Of a stretch of 29,026 nt of DNA, positions 6,516-13,417 are shown piece by piece; within the stretch, counting starts at the first letter, position 1; every line of letters begins with the position of its first letter. The position numbers and the translations under genes are program-made. The DNA is taken from assembly GCA_002393705.1 (NCBI GenBank), contig DGTH01000115.1:1-29026 (forward strand), given 5' to 3'. The notes under the pieces were generated by a model. The model was not told the origin of the DNA, did not search any database, and saw only the letters and a program-made list of their open reading frames with translations. This DNA is from Prevotella sp. UBA4341. Its GTDB lineage: Bacteria > Bacteroidota > Bacteroidia > Bacteroidales > Bacteroidaceae.

Positions 6516-7946
6516 ATGCACGAGTTATACATCATAGGCGTTGTCCTCTACTGGCTGCTCATTACGCTGGCCGTCATCCATGTCATCATGGACAACCGCC
6601 AGCCGGCCAAGACCATGGCCTGGGTTCTCGTGCTGCTCTTCGTGCCCGTGGTAGGCTACGTGCTCTACCTCTTCTTCGGCATCAACACGCGCAAGGAGCG
6701 CATGGTCAGCCAGCGCTCGCTCGACCAGCTCTCCAAGCGTTCCATGCTCGAGTTCGTCGAACAGCAAGGCCTGCAACTGCCCGCCGACTACAAGCCCCTC
6801 ATCGACCTCTACGTAGCCCAGAATTTCTCCCTGCCCTTCAGCGGCGGACGCGTCGAACTGCTCTCGGACGGCATTGAATTCTTCCCCTCACTCTTCCAGG
6901 CCATAGGCTCCGCCCGCCACCATATCCACATTGACCTTTACATCTTCGAAGACGACGCCTTAGGCATGCTGCTCAGCGACATGCTCATCGACCGTGCCCG
7001 TCAGGGCGTCGAGGTGCGCATTGTCTATGACGACGTGGGCTGCTGGAACGTCTCCCACCGTTTCTTCGAGCGCATGCGCGAGGAAGGCATTGAGGTTGTC
7101 GCCTTCCTGCCCGTTCGTTTCCCCTCGTTCACCAGCAAGGTGAACTACCGCAACCACCGCAAAATCATAGTCATCGACGGTCGCGTAGGCTTCATTGGCG
7201 GCATGAATGTGGCGTTGCGCTATTATAAGGGTCAAGCCCCCTGGCGCGACAGCATGGTGCGCATTGAGGGCACCGGCGTCTATGCCCTGCAGCGTGCTTT
7301 CCTCATTGACTGGTACTTCGTTGACCGGACGCTCATCAGCAACAAGTCTTATTATCCCTCAAATCTCAATTCTCAAATCTCAACCCTCAAATCCTCCCCC
7401 CTCACCCAGGTCGTCACCTCCGGGCCCGTGTCGCCCTACCCCGAAATCATGCAGGGCTACGTCCACGTCATCTCTACGGCCAAGCACTACATCTACATGG
7501 AGACGCCCTACTTCCTGCCCACCGAGCCCGTGCTCTTCGCACTGAAGATGGCGGCCCTGCGCGGCACCGACGTGCGGCTGCTGGTGCCCATGCGCTCCGA
7601 TGCTCGCTTCGTTGAGTGGGCCGGCCGCAGCTATCTGCGCGAGGTGGCCGAGGCCGGCGTCCAGGTGTGGCTCTACGCCGACGGCTTTCTCCACTCCAAA
7701 CTCATGGTGGTCGATGACTCACTCTGCACTTGCGGCTCTACGAACATCGACTTCCGATCCTTCGAGAACAACTTCGAGAGCAACATCTTCATCTACGATG
7801 CCCCCACGGCCCAGCGCTTCCGCGACGTCTTTCTCGCTGACCAGCGTCGCGCCCGCCTGCTCAACGACATGCCCGAACGTCTCAATCCACCTTTCCTGAA
7901 GCGCCTCCTGGAGAGCCTCACCCGCCTGCTGGCTCCGCTGTTCTGA
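6516..7946 (+). CDS. cls: Cardiolipin synthase (phospholipase D family)
   Basis: The protein has 476 residues and starts MHELYIIGVVLYWLLITLAV at 6516; the 11 upstream in-frame codons come from the 15-bp repeats. It joins two phosphatidylglycerol molecules to give cardiolipin at the inner membrane. Residues about 4-25 and 35-60 form two membrane helices with the family's NRQPAKTMAWVL loop between them. Two HKD motifs are present: H214 in NHRKIIVIDGRVGFIGGMN and H393 in FLHSKLMVVDDSLCTCGSTN. Between the two halves (residues about 282-293) is a TCAAATC-type heptamer array coding for SNLNSQISTLKSS, at the natural linker position. The gene follows dnaG on the same strand and may be co-transcribed. 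Confidence 0.93.
   Translation: MHELYIIGVVLYWLLITLAVIHVIMDNRQPAKTMAWVLVLLFVPVVGYVLYLFFGINTRKERMVSQRSLDQLSKRSMLEFVEQQGLQLPADYKPLIDLYVAQNFSLPFSGGRVELLSDGIEFFPSLFQAIGSARHHIHIDLYIFEDDALGMLLSDMLIDRARQGVEVRIVYDDVGCWNVSHRFFERMREEGIEVVAFLPVRFPSFTSKVNYRNHRKIIVIDGRVGFIGGMNVALRYYKGQAPWRDSMVRIEGTGVYALQRAFLIDWYFVDRTLISNKSYYPSNLNSQISTLKSSPLTQVVTSGPVSPYPEIMQGYVHVISTAKHYIYMETPYFLPTEPVLFALKMAALRGTDVRLLVPMRSDARFVEWAGRSYLREVAEAGVQVWLYADGFLHSKLMVVDDSLCTCGSTNIDFRSFENNFESNIFIYDAPTAQRFRDVFLADQRRARLLNDMPERLNPPFLKRLLESLTRLLAPLF
7359..7393 (+). repeat. Heptamer array in the linker of cls
   Basis: Five units lie in tandem: TCAAATC, TCAATTC, TCAAATC, TCAACCC, TCAAATC. They code for a serine- and asparagine-rich linker between the two phospholipase-D half domains. 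Confidence 0.85.
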
Positions 7947-8126
7947 CGTCTTTTTCTCGCTTCCTTATTTCGAATTCGTTTACGATGAGCACTGGGACTT
8001 AGGCCACGGCTGGTCTGGCGACATGTAAAGCTGACTCACTCCGGATAATAAAAAAAATTTTTATTTTATCAATACCTCGATGCCGAGAATGTCCTGCAAG
8101 CTACCTATTGAAGGCCATTTTTCCGC

Positions 8127-8729
8127 CTACCGGAACAGCGAGAAGTTGACGCTGCCGTACTGGCGGTGCTCCAGGAAACGGGGATGCTGGGAGAAGTCAT
8201 GGTCTTTGCCGTGCTCGAAGACAAAGATGCCGCCGGGCTTTAAGAGTGAAGAGTGAAGAGTGAAGAGTGAAGAATTGGCTTCGCCTCCTAAATTTTCTAT
8301 GCCGAGCACGAGGTCGGGAATCTGGGGCAGCTCCTTCAGGGCGTAGGGCGGGTCGGCAAAGATGAAGTCGTACTGCTGCCGGCACGTCTTGATGAAGCGG
8401 AAGACGTCGCCCCGTATCAGGTGACAATTGAGAATGGGGAATTGAGAATGATGATTGCCCTGTAGTTTTCCCACGCACTCACTGATGAAGCGGAAGTGGT
8501 CGCGGTCCAGCTCGACGCTCGTTACCTGAGCGCAGCCGCGCGAGAGCAATTCGAGCGTAATGCTGCCCGTGCCGGCAAAGAGGTCGAGGGCGCTGAGGTC
8601 CTGAAAGTCCAGGTAGCCCTGGAGCACGTTGAAGATGTTTTCCTTGGCAAAGTCGGTCGTAGGCCTTGCCTTGAAGGAGCGCGGAATGTCGAAGTGGCGC
8701 CCTTTGTATTTGCCTGTAATAATTCTCAT
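8127..8729 (-). CDS. rsmD: 16S rRNA (guanine966-N2)-methyltransferase RsmD
   Basis: The protein has 200 residues and starts MRIITGKYKGRHFDIPRSFK at the ATG at 8729; a TTG two codons upstream is less likely. It methylates G966 of 16S rRNA in the 30S subunit using S-adenosylmethionine. Motif I is DLFAGTGSITLE (residues 49-60), the catalytic motif is FADPPYA (DPPY at 126-129), and the N-terminal RPTTDFAKENIFNVL is typical of the family. Two repeat-derived segments are in frame: HSQFPILN (about 93-101) and SSLFTLHSSLLK (about 153-164), the latter just before the conserved KPGG strand. It follows the DUF3822 gene after 46 bp, as in many Bacteroidetes genomes. Confidence 0.94.
   Translation of the reverse strand: MRIITGKYKGRHFDIPRSFKARPTTDFAKENIFNVLQGYLDFQDLSALDLFAGTGSITLELLSRGCAQVTSVELDRDHFRFISECVGKLQGNHHSQFPILNCHLIRGDVFRFIKTCRQQYDFIFADPPYALKELPQIPDLVLGIENLGGEANSSLFTLHSSLLKPGGIFVFEHGKDHDFSQHPRFLEHRQYGSVNFSLFR
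8243..8275 (-). repeat. AGAGTGA heptamer array in rsmD
   Basis: Four AGAGTGA units (8243-8270) are followed by AGAATTG. On the coding strand the flanking bases TTTAGGAGGCGAAGCC recall the core of the elements in dnaG (GGAGGCAGAAG) and the helicase gene (AGAGGCTGAAG). This is probably a one-armed version of the same element. Confidence 0.82.
8425..8452 (-). repeat. Second heptamer array in rsmD
   Basis: AATTGAG, AATGGGG, AATTGAG, AATGATG in tandem, coding for HSQFPILN. The insertion falls between motif I and the DPPY motif, where RsmD proteins normally have a short loop. Confidence 0.65.
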
Positions 8730-8744
8730 AATCAACTTATTTGG

Positions 8745-8773
8745 CTCCTCCCCTTTGGGGAGGTTGGGAGGGG
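8745..8773. repeat. GC-rich palindromic repeat, copy 1 (intergenic)
   Basis: CTCCTCCCCTTTGGGGAGG is followed by TTGGGAGGGG. The first part is a hairpin. It fills the gap between the DUF3822 stop (8776-8778) and the rsmD start. A second copy (27 of 29 bases identical) is inside the phosphopantetheinyl transferase gene at 11547-11575. Confidence 0.8.
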
Positions 8774-8775
8774 TT

Positions 8776-9570
8776 TTACCTCCCCTTCACAATCAGCGTC
8801 ATCAGGTCGTAGTCGAGTCCGGCCACCTTGGTGACAGGCAGCCGGTTATAGTCGGCCGCAGGGTTAATGACGTAAGCATGTTTCAGGTAGCGGTGCAGCT
8901 CGCGGAGCAGCTCTTCCCCGTCGCCGGGAATGTTGCCCACCAGGTGCAGCTCGTCATACTCCTGCTGCAGGTTCAGCTGGCGCCAGACGTAGAGCAGGAA
9001 GTAAAGCGAGTCGGCCGTGCGCTGAGCGTCGAAGGCGTTATAGAACTTAAAGCGGTTCTGCTGGAACGAAAACACTTCGAGGCGCTCGTCGTGGAAGTAG
9101 CCGTAGAGCTTTGCCCGCACGCCGGTGAAGCTACGCTTGTGCAGCTGCCGCCATACGGGCATTGCGGCACAGAGGTAACGTGGCTGCTGGAAGTAGCCGT
9201 CGCAGACCTGACGCAGGTCGTGACTCATGGCGTAGAGGGCCACGCAGTTGAGGTCGGGCACGACGTCGGCCATGACGCTGTCCTGACTGCGCGAGGGGAA
9301 AGAGTGGCTGAAGAGCATGTCGCGGTCAGACTCTTGGTATAAATCGACGGGCACCATGAGCACGGGCGAGTCAATGAGAATGGTTGTCCTGGGGGCTGGG
9401 GGCAGGGGGCAAGGCTCCTGACGCAGCGCCTCGCGCAGGTTGGCGGCTACGGAGATGCCGGGCTTCATGAGGTACGACGTGTAGCTGACGGGGGCCTCCG
9501 TGCGGGTGGCATCGACGGTGGCAAAAGCCAAACGGCGACGGCCTATGCGTAAATAGTATCTCTCGTTCAT
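8776..9570 (-). CDS. DUF3822 family protein
   Basis: The protein has 264 residues and starts MNERYYLRIGRRRLAFATVD at the ATG at 9570; a TTG four codons upstream is less likely. It resembles the DUF3822 family, found in Bacteroidetes next to rsmD. The biochemical role is not established; an actin/hexokinase-like fold has been suggested by the alternating beta pattern, but I cannot confirm it. Visible blocks are ILIDSPVLMVPVDLY (about 65-80), VALYAMSHDL, KLYGYFHDERLEVFSF and ELHLVGNIPGDGEELLRELH. A GGGGGC-rich heptamer array adds PCPLPPAPR at about residues 54-62. rsmD follows on the same strand. The promoter at 9636-9643 overlaps that of the divergent helicase gene. Confidence 0.85.
   Translation of the reverse strand: MNERYYLRIGRRRLAFATVDATRTEAPVSYTSYLMKPGISVAANLREALRQEPCPLPPAPRTTILIDSPVLMVPVDLYQESDRDMLFSHSFPSRSQDSVMADVVPDLNCVALYAMSHDLRQVCDGYFQQPRYLCAAMPVWRQLHKRSFTGVRAKLYGYFHDERLEVFSFQQNRFKFYNAFDAQRTADSLYFLLYVWRQLNLQQEYDELHLVGNIPGDGEELLRELHRYLKHAYVINPAADYNRLPVTKVAGLDYDLMTLIVKGR
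9390..9410 (-). repeat. Three heptamers inside the DUF3822 gene
   Basis: TGGGGGC, TGGGGGC, AGGGGGC in tandem, followed by a partial unit. They code for a proline-rich loop (PCPLPPAP) just before the conserved ILIDSPVLMVP strand. Confidence 0.75.
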
Positions 9571-9597
9571 CAAATAAAACAATTTGTCCGGCAGTTG

Positions 9598-9629
9598 TTT
9601 GTCACTTTCGGGATTTATTATTACTTTTG
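9598..9629 (+). promoter_or_regulatory. Promoter of the RecD-like helicase gene
   Basis: TTTG (9598-9601), 20 bp, then TACTTTTG (9622-9629). The predicted start near 9636 gives a leader of about 50 bases that is mostly AATTATG heptamers. The -7 box is part of the palindrome TTTGCACGTGCAAA (9626-9639), shared with the opposing promoter. Confidence 0.72.
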
Positions 9630-9635
9630 CACGTG

Positions 9636-9643
9636 CAAAGATA
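9636..9643 (-). promoter_or_regulatory. -7 box of the DUF3822-rsmD operon
   Basis: TATCTTTG reads leftward (9643-9636). Its -33 zone falls in the heptamer array at 9650-9684, with no clear TTTG. It overlaps the rightward promoter through a 14-bp perfect palindrome, so one polymerase probably excludes the other. Confidence 0.6.
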
Positions 9644-9649
9644 TGAAAT

Positions 9650-9684
9650 AATTATGAATTATGAATTACGAATTATGAATTATT
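9650..9684. repeat. AATTATG heptamer array upstream of the helicase gene
   Basis: AATTATG twice, AATTACG, AATTATG, AATTATT: five tandem units ending 1 bp before the helicase ATG at 9686. It forms the 5' leader of that gene and covers the -33 zone of the opposite promoter. It is a close match to the array at 4385-4412. Confidence 0.85.
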
Positions 9685-9685
9685 A

Positions 9686-11332
9686 ATGATTACCAACGAA
9701 CTCGCATATCGCATACAGCAAGCCATGGGCCTCGACCCCACGCCCGAACAGCAGCAGGCCATCGTGGCCTTCTCGAGCTTCATGACGTCGCACCAGCGAC
9801 AGCCCGTCATGCTGCTCACGGGCTCGGCCGGCACAGGTAAGACCACGCTGGCCGCTGCCATCGTCAAGGGCCTGAAGAGTCTTGGCCAGAAGCTGGTGCT
9901 ACTGGCTCCTACGGGCAGGGCTGCCAAGGTTTTTGCCCAGTACAGCGGGGTGCAGGCCTACACCATTCACCGCCGCATTTACCGCCAGCGACAGGCCGGC
10001 GACCCCATGAGCGGCTCGTTTCAGCTAAACTACAACGTGGCGCAGGACACGCTCTTCCTGGTCGATGAGGCGTCGATGGTCAGTAATGGAGGAGCAGGAG
10101 CGTCCGGCAGTTTCCCCGCCGAGAAGCAACGGCCGATGGACTTCGGCTCTGGCCGGCTGCTCGACGACCTGATTGAGTACGTCTATGGTGGGAAGGGCTG
10201 CCGGCTGATGCTCATCGGCGACAGGGCGCAGCTGCCACCCGTGGGCGAGGAAGAGTCGCCAGCCCTCATGGCCGAGGTGCTCAGGTCGTACTGGCTCACC
10301 GTCTATGAGGCTCACCTCACGCAGGTGCTGCGTCAGGCTGAAGACTCTGGCATACTGTGGAATGCAACGAGAGTGAGATATAGCTTACTAAACGCTGAAC
10401 TACCTAAAGTCCGATTCCGGGGATTCCCGGATATTCACATCGTGCGGGGCGACGAGCTCATTGACCAACTGGGCACCAGCTACGCCCACGCAGGCACCGA
10501 CGAGACCATCGTCATAACCCGTTCGAACAAGCGGGCCAACATCTACAACGACGGCATACGGCGCACCGTGCTCGACCGCGACGACGAACTCTGCTCGGGC
10601 GACATGCTCATGATAGTAAAGAATAACTATTCTTTTAAAGAGGAGAGAGGAGAGAGGAGAGAGGAGGAGAATTCTACGAGGTACGAGGTACGAGGTGCGA
10701 GGTACGAGGATAGTTTAGAGGCTGAAGAAGTCGCACAAAGTAATCTCGTACCTCGTACCTCGCACCTCGCACCTCGAAATGCCGCTGCCAAAAGCCAAAA
10801 GCCAACCCTCGACTTTCTGGCCAACGGCGACCGATGCGTGGTGAGGCGCGTCAGAAACGAGCAGCAACTCTACGGTTTCCGCTTTGCCGACGTCACCTTC
10901 ACACTACCCGACTACGACGACCTGGAGCTGACGCTCACCATGCTCCTTGACACACTGCACAGCGAGGCACCCGCACTGACCCGCCAGCAGCAGATGCAGC
11001 TGTTTGAAGGCGTCATGGCTGACTATCAGGACATACGCTACAAGAGCGAACGCATGAAGAAACTGAAGGAGGACCGTTTCTACAACGCCCTGCAGGTGAA
11101 GTACGCCTACGCCGTAACGTGCCATAAGGCGCAGGGCGGACAGTGGGAGCACGTCTATGTGGATCAGGGCTACATGACCGACGACATGCTGACGCCCGAC
11201 TACATACACTGGCTCTACACGGCCTTCACGCGGGCCACGGACCGCCTCTTCCTGGTGAACTGGCCGGAAAAGCAAGTAGATAACGTACAGTGCTCGGCGG
11301 TTTCCCCGCCGAGCAACAACGACCAACTATGA
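9686..11332 (+). CDS. RecD-like superfamily 1 DNA helicase with repeat-derived insertions
   Basis: The protein has 548 residues. It is a RecD/RecD2-like ATPase expected to move 5' to 3' on DNA in repair or replication. Motifs in order: Walker A GSAGTGKTT (46-54), Ia LLAPTGRAAKVF, Walker B LFLVDEASM (about 123-131), motif III IGDRAQLPPVG (177-187), motif IV/V region, and the UvrD_C_2-type end YAVTCHKAQGGQWEHVYVD followed by LYTAFTRATDRLFLV. Inserted segments are GGAGASGSFPAEKQRP (about 135-150, just after Walker B) and a block of about 55 residues (about 318-373) made by heptamer repeats. The last residues (SAVSPPSNNDQL) come from a second copy of the first insertion read in another frame. The stop overlaps the next gene's ATG (ATGA). 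Confidence 0.9.
   Translation: MITNELAYRIQQAMGLDPTPEQQQAIVAFSSFMTSHQRQPVMLLTGSAGTGKTTLAAAIVKGLKSLGQKLVLLAPTGRAAKVFAQYSGVQAYTIHRRIYRQRQAGDPMSGSFQLNYNVAQDTLFLVDEASMVSNGGAGASGSFPAEKQRPMDFGSGRLLDDLIEYVYGGKGCRLMLIGDRAQLPPVGEEESPALMAEVLRSYWLTVYEAHLTQVLRQAEDSGILWNATRVRYSLLNAELPKVRFRGFPDIHIVRGDELIDQLGTSYAHAGTDETIVITRSNKRANIYNDGIRRTVLDRDDELCSGDMLMIVKNNYSFKEERGERREEENSTRYEVRGARYEDSLEAEEVAQSNLVPRTSHLAPRNAAAKSQKPTLDFLANGDRCVVRRVRNEQQLYGFRFADVTFTLPDYDDLELTLTMLLDTLHSEAPALTRQQQMQLFEGVMADYQDIRYKSERMKKLKEDRFYNALQVKYAYAVTCHKAQGGQWEHVYVDQGYMTDDMLTPDYIHWLYTAFTRATDRLFLVNWPEKQVDNVQCSAVSPPSNNDQL
10105..10134 (+). repeat. 30-bp repeat, copy 1, inside the helicase gene
   Basis: CGGCAGTTTCCCCGCCGAGA continues as AGCAACGGCC. 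It matches 11295-11324 at nearly every base. In the helicase frame it reads GSFPAEKQRP and separates Walker B from the conserved FGSGRLLDDLIEYVY. Confidence 0.8.
10641..10808 (+). repeat. Composite heptamer element inside the helicase gene
   Basis: In order: AGGAGAG three times with a variant (10641-10668); TACGAGG and TGCGAGG, five units (10675-10709); a core (10710-10744); CTCGTAC twice, CTCGCAC twice and CTCGAAA (10745-10779); then CCAAAAG twice and CCAACCC (10788-10808). The TACGAGG and CTCGTAC arms are inverted. The core GAGGCTGAAGAAG...GTAAT matches dnaG 5844-5870. The peptide EDSLEAEEVAQSNLVPRTSH is in the same frame as the dnaG copy. Confidence 0.88.
11295..11324 (+). repeat. 30-bp repeat, copy 2, at the helicase/PPTase junction
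   Basis: CGGCGGTTTCCCCGCCGAGC continues as AACAACGACC. GCTCGGCGG and CCGCCGAGC form a 9-bp stem. This copy supplies the last codons of the helicase gene and ends 4 bp before the next ATG, so the stem lies where a ribosome-binding site would be expected. Confidence 0.8.
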
Positions 11333-11913
11333 TATATATTAACGACCAACTGGAGCTGATAGACTTAGAGGCGGCGATGGCCCGTCTCTCCCAGCAACGG
11401 CGCGAACAAGTAATGCGCTATAAGTTTGACAGCCTGCGCCGACAAAGCGCTGCAGCCTACCTGCTGCTTTGCGATGCCCTGGAGAAGGAGTACGGCATCA
11501 CCGAGGCTCCCGTCTTTGAATACGGAGAACACGGCAAACCGCAACTCTCCTCCCCTTTGGGGAGGCAGGGAGGGGTTCCCCTACCCCACTTCAACCTCAG
11601 CCACTGCCGCGAGGCAGCCGCCTGCATCGTGGCCCGCCAGCCTGTAGGCATCGACGTGGAGAGCATCAGACGCTACAATGACTCGCTGGCCCGTTACACC
11701 ATGAACGACAAAGAACTGCGGCGCATAGCCGATGCCGAAAGTCCCGAGGTGGAGTTTACCCGCCTCTGGACGCAGAAGGAAGCCGTGCTGAAACTGATAG
11801 GCACAGGGTTGCGTAACGACATGAAGAGCGTGCTAACCGATGCACCCTACCTATTAGAAACCGTGGTCAACACGCAGCGAGGCTACGCCTATTCTGTAGC
11901 CCGCAAGGGTTAG
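11329..11913 (+). CDS. 4'-phosphopantetheinyl transferase
   Basis: The protein has 194 residues and starts at the ATG that overlaps the helicase stop. It transfers 4'-phosphopantetheine from coenzyme A to a serine of acyl carrier proteins. Family motifs are HFNLSHCREAAACI (87-100), the magnesium site VGIDVESI (D109, E111), and the helix FTRLWTQKEAVLKLIGTG (143-160). Length and motifs fit the Sfp-type superfamily, though the protein is small. The segment SSPLGRQGGVPLP (about 74-86) is coded by the GC-rich palindromic repeat and falls between the first strand region and the conserved motif. ATGA coupling suggests translation with the helicase. The stop overlaps that of the opposing GH43 gene. 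Confidence 0.9.
   Translation: MIYINDQLELIDLEAAMARLSQQRREQVMRYKFDSLRRQSAAAYLLLCDALEKEYGITEAPVFEYGEHGKPQLSSPLGRQGGVPLPHFNLSHCREAAACIVARQPVGIDVESIRRYNDSLARYTMNDKELRRIADAESPEVEFTRLWTQKEAVLKLIGTGLRNDMKSVLTDAPYLLETVVNTQRGYAYSVARKG
11547..11575 (+). repeat. GC-rich palindromic repeat, copy 2, inside the PPTase gene
   Basis: CTCCTCCCCTTTGGGGAGG followed by CAGGGAGGGG, with two differences from the copy at 8745-8773. It is read in frame as SSPLGRQGG, so this family also tolerates insertion in coding DNA. Confidence 0.8.
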
Positions 11914-13412
11914 TAGCTGCGAAAGTTCCACTTGGAGTTATCGCTATTGAAGTCCCACAGGGCAATGGTGGGCGTGCTGTCGCCTGCTGAGTAGAGGCAG
12001 TAGCGCGTATTGAAGGCCAACTGGCCGGGAATGCCGAAGGGCATGATGCGGTAAGTGCCGTCAACAGACTGCTCAATACGCCAGAGCTGCTCGTCCTTGC
12101 CCTCAAAGTTGCGCGTCGTCAGCTGTAGGTCGTCACCAACGGTCAGGACGCGGTCGGTTCCGTCAATCTTTATCTGGTAGAGCGTACCAGCCAGGGTACC
12201 GCCGGCTTCGGGCACGGGTACTACCGCCCAGTGCTGGTGTGGACGAAACATGTAGTCGCTCAGACGCACAGCGATGTCACCCTCAGGCCAGTTGCCGATG
12301 ACGTCCTCCAAGCGTTGGTCGGCAATGGGGCTGACCGGTTCGTTGGGGTCCATACGCCAGAAGGGCTGCCGGTCCTGAGGTATGCGGACAAAATCGACGG
12401 ACAACTCCAGAGAGTAGCCTCTGCGCTCCGAGAGAATGGCGTAAGTGCCCTCCTTTATCTGTTCGCCTGCTACGGGCCAGCCGTTCTTCCAGAGCAGTGG
12501 CCGGACGGCCAAGACGGAGCGCCCGCCACGTTCGAAGTCTGCCTCAAAGTGACACGACATCAGCTCCACACCTTCGTCGAAGATGGTTCGGCCGAAGTGG
12601 CCAGGCCCCGTCATGCGCTCACCGGCAGCTATGACCATGCGTCCGCCACCGTGCAGCATGTCACGGCCCACGTTGTCGAGGTACGGGCCTTCCACTGAAC
12701 GCGAACGCCCCACGACGATGTTGTAAGTAGAGTTGACACCGTCACAGCAGGTGCCATGGGTGCCGAGCAGATAGTACCAGCCGTCACGATAAATGAGGTC
12801 GGTGGCCTCGCAGTCTATGGCAATGTCCTTCTCGACGTTGCCCTTCACGCGCTCACCCGTTTTGGGGTCGAGTTCTATGAGCCGTATGCTGCCGAAGTAC
12901 GTGCCGTAGGTTGCCCACAGACGGCCGGTGGTGGGGTCGAGCAGCAGCGACGGGTCGATGGCGTCGCAGTCCTCCATGCCGTCGCTCGCAGCCACCTCGA
13001 CGGGGTCACTGTAGCGGAAGTCTGGCGACTGCGGGTCGAGCGTCTTGTTCCACATGGTAAGGATGCGCCCGTTGTGTCCGCCGAAGAGTCCGCCGCCAGT
13101 GGCACCATATATAACAAGGTATCGGTCGCCAATCTTCAGCACGTCAGGAGCTGCCCCGCCGCCTGGGCGTTCGGCTCCGCCATGCCACGACCAGCCGTCC
13201 TCTGATATTAGTCCGCCGCCGCCCGTTCCGAAGGTGTAGTACTTGCCACCGCACTCGGCAATGGTCGATGGGTCGTGAATGTAAGGAGCACCCACTTGTG
13301 CAACAGCACTGCTAAACGACAAACAAGCTATGAGAAAGATCAAGCTGCCAACGATTCTCACGCCACGCCCTTCGCATCTTGTATCTTGAAGGTTCCAACT
13401 ATTTGTTTTCAT
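11910..13412 (-). CDS. Secreted GH43 enzyme, probable endo-alpha-1,5-L-arabinanase
   Basis: The protein has 500 residues. A signal peptide is present (hydrophobic VGSLIFLIACLSFSSAVAQ) behind an unusually long 20-residue N-region. The five-bladed propeller residues expected for GH43 are visible: D47 (YIHDPSTIAECGGKYYTF), D153 (DAIDPSLLLDP) and E202 (CEATDLIYRDGWYYLL). The stretch LLGTHGTCCDGVNSTYNIVVGRS is typical of bacterial arabinanases. Residues about 375-500 form an extra C-terminal beta domain (YQIKIDGTDRVLTVGDDLQL). It would cut arabinan outside the cytoplasm. It is the second gene of a two-gene unit, 5 bp after the upstream GH43 gene. Its N-region codons include two TCTTGTA/TCTTGAA heptamers (13377-13390 on the plus strand). 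Confidence 0.88.
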   Translation of the reverse strand: MKTNSWNLQDTRCEGRGVRIVGSLIFLIACLSFSSAVAQVGAPYIHDPSTIAECGGKYYTFGTGGGGLISEDGWSWHGGAERPGGGAAPDVLKIGDRYLVIYGATGGGLFGGHNGRILTMWNKTLDPQSPDFRYSDPVEVAASDGMEDCDAIDPSLLLDPTTGRLWATYGTYFGSIRLIELDPKTGERVKGNVEKDIAIDCEATDLIYRDGWYYLLGTHGTCCDGVNSTYNIVVGRSRSVEGPYLDNVGRDMLHGGGRMVIAAGERMTGPGHFGRTIFDEGVELMSCHFEADFERGGRSVLAVRPLLWKNGWPVAGEQIKEGTYAILSERRGYSLELSVDFVRIPQDRQPFWRMDPNEPVSPIADQRLEDVIGNWPEGDIAVRLSDYMFRPHQHWAVVPVPEAGGTLAGTLYQIKIDGTDRVLTVGDDLQLTTRNFEGKDEQLWRIEQSVDGTYRIMPFGIPGQLAFNTRYCLYSAGDSTPTIALWDFNSDNSKWNFRSY

Positions 13413-13417
13413 GTTCT

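Noticed and set aside
7948..8028. Open frame ending YDEHWDLGHGWSGDM after cls
   Set aside because: It has no start codon of its own and no recognised family; it overlaps the end of cls. It might be a gene remnant, but nothing supports it. The rest of the 180-bp gap shows only an A/T-rich stretch (8048-8069).
9570..9582. TTG start four codons upstream for the DUF3822 gene
   Set aside because: The ATG at 9570 is followed directly by the conserved-looking YYLRIGRRRLAFA; the extra residues add nothing.
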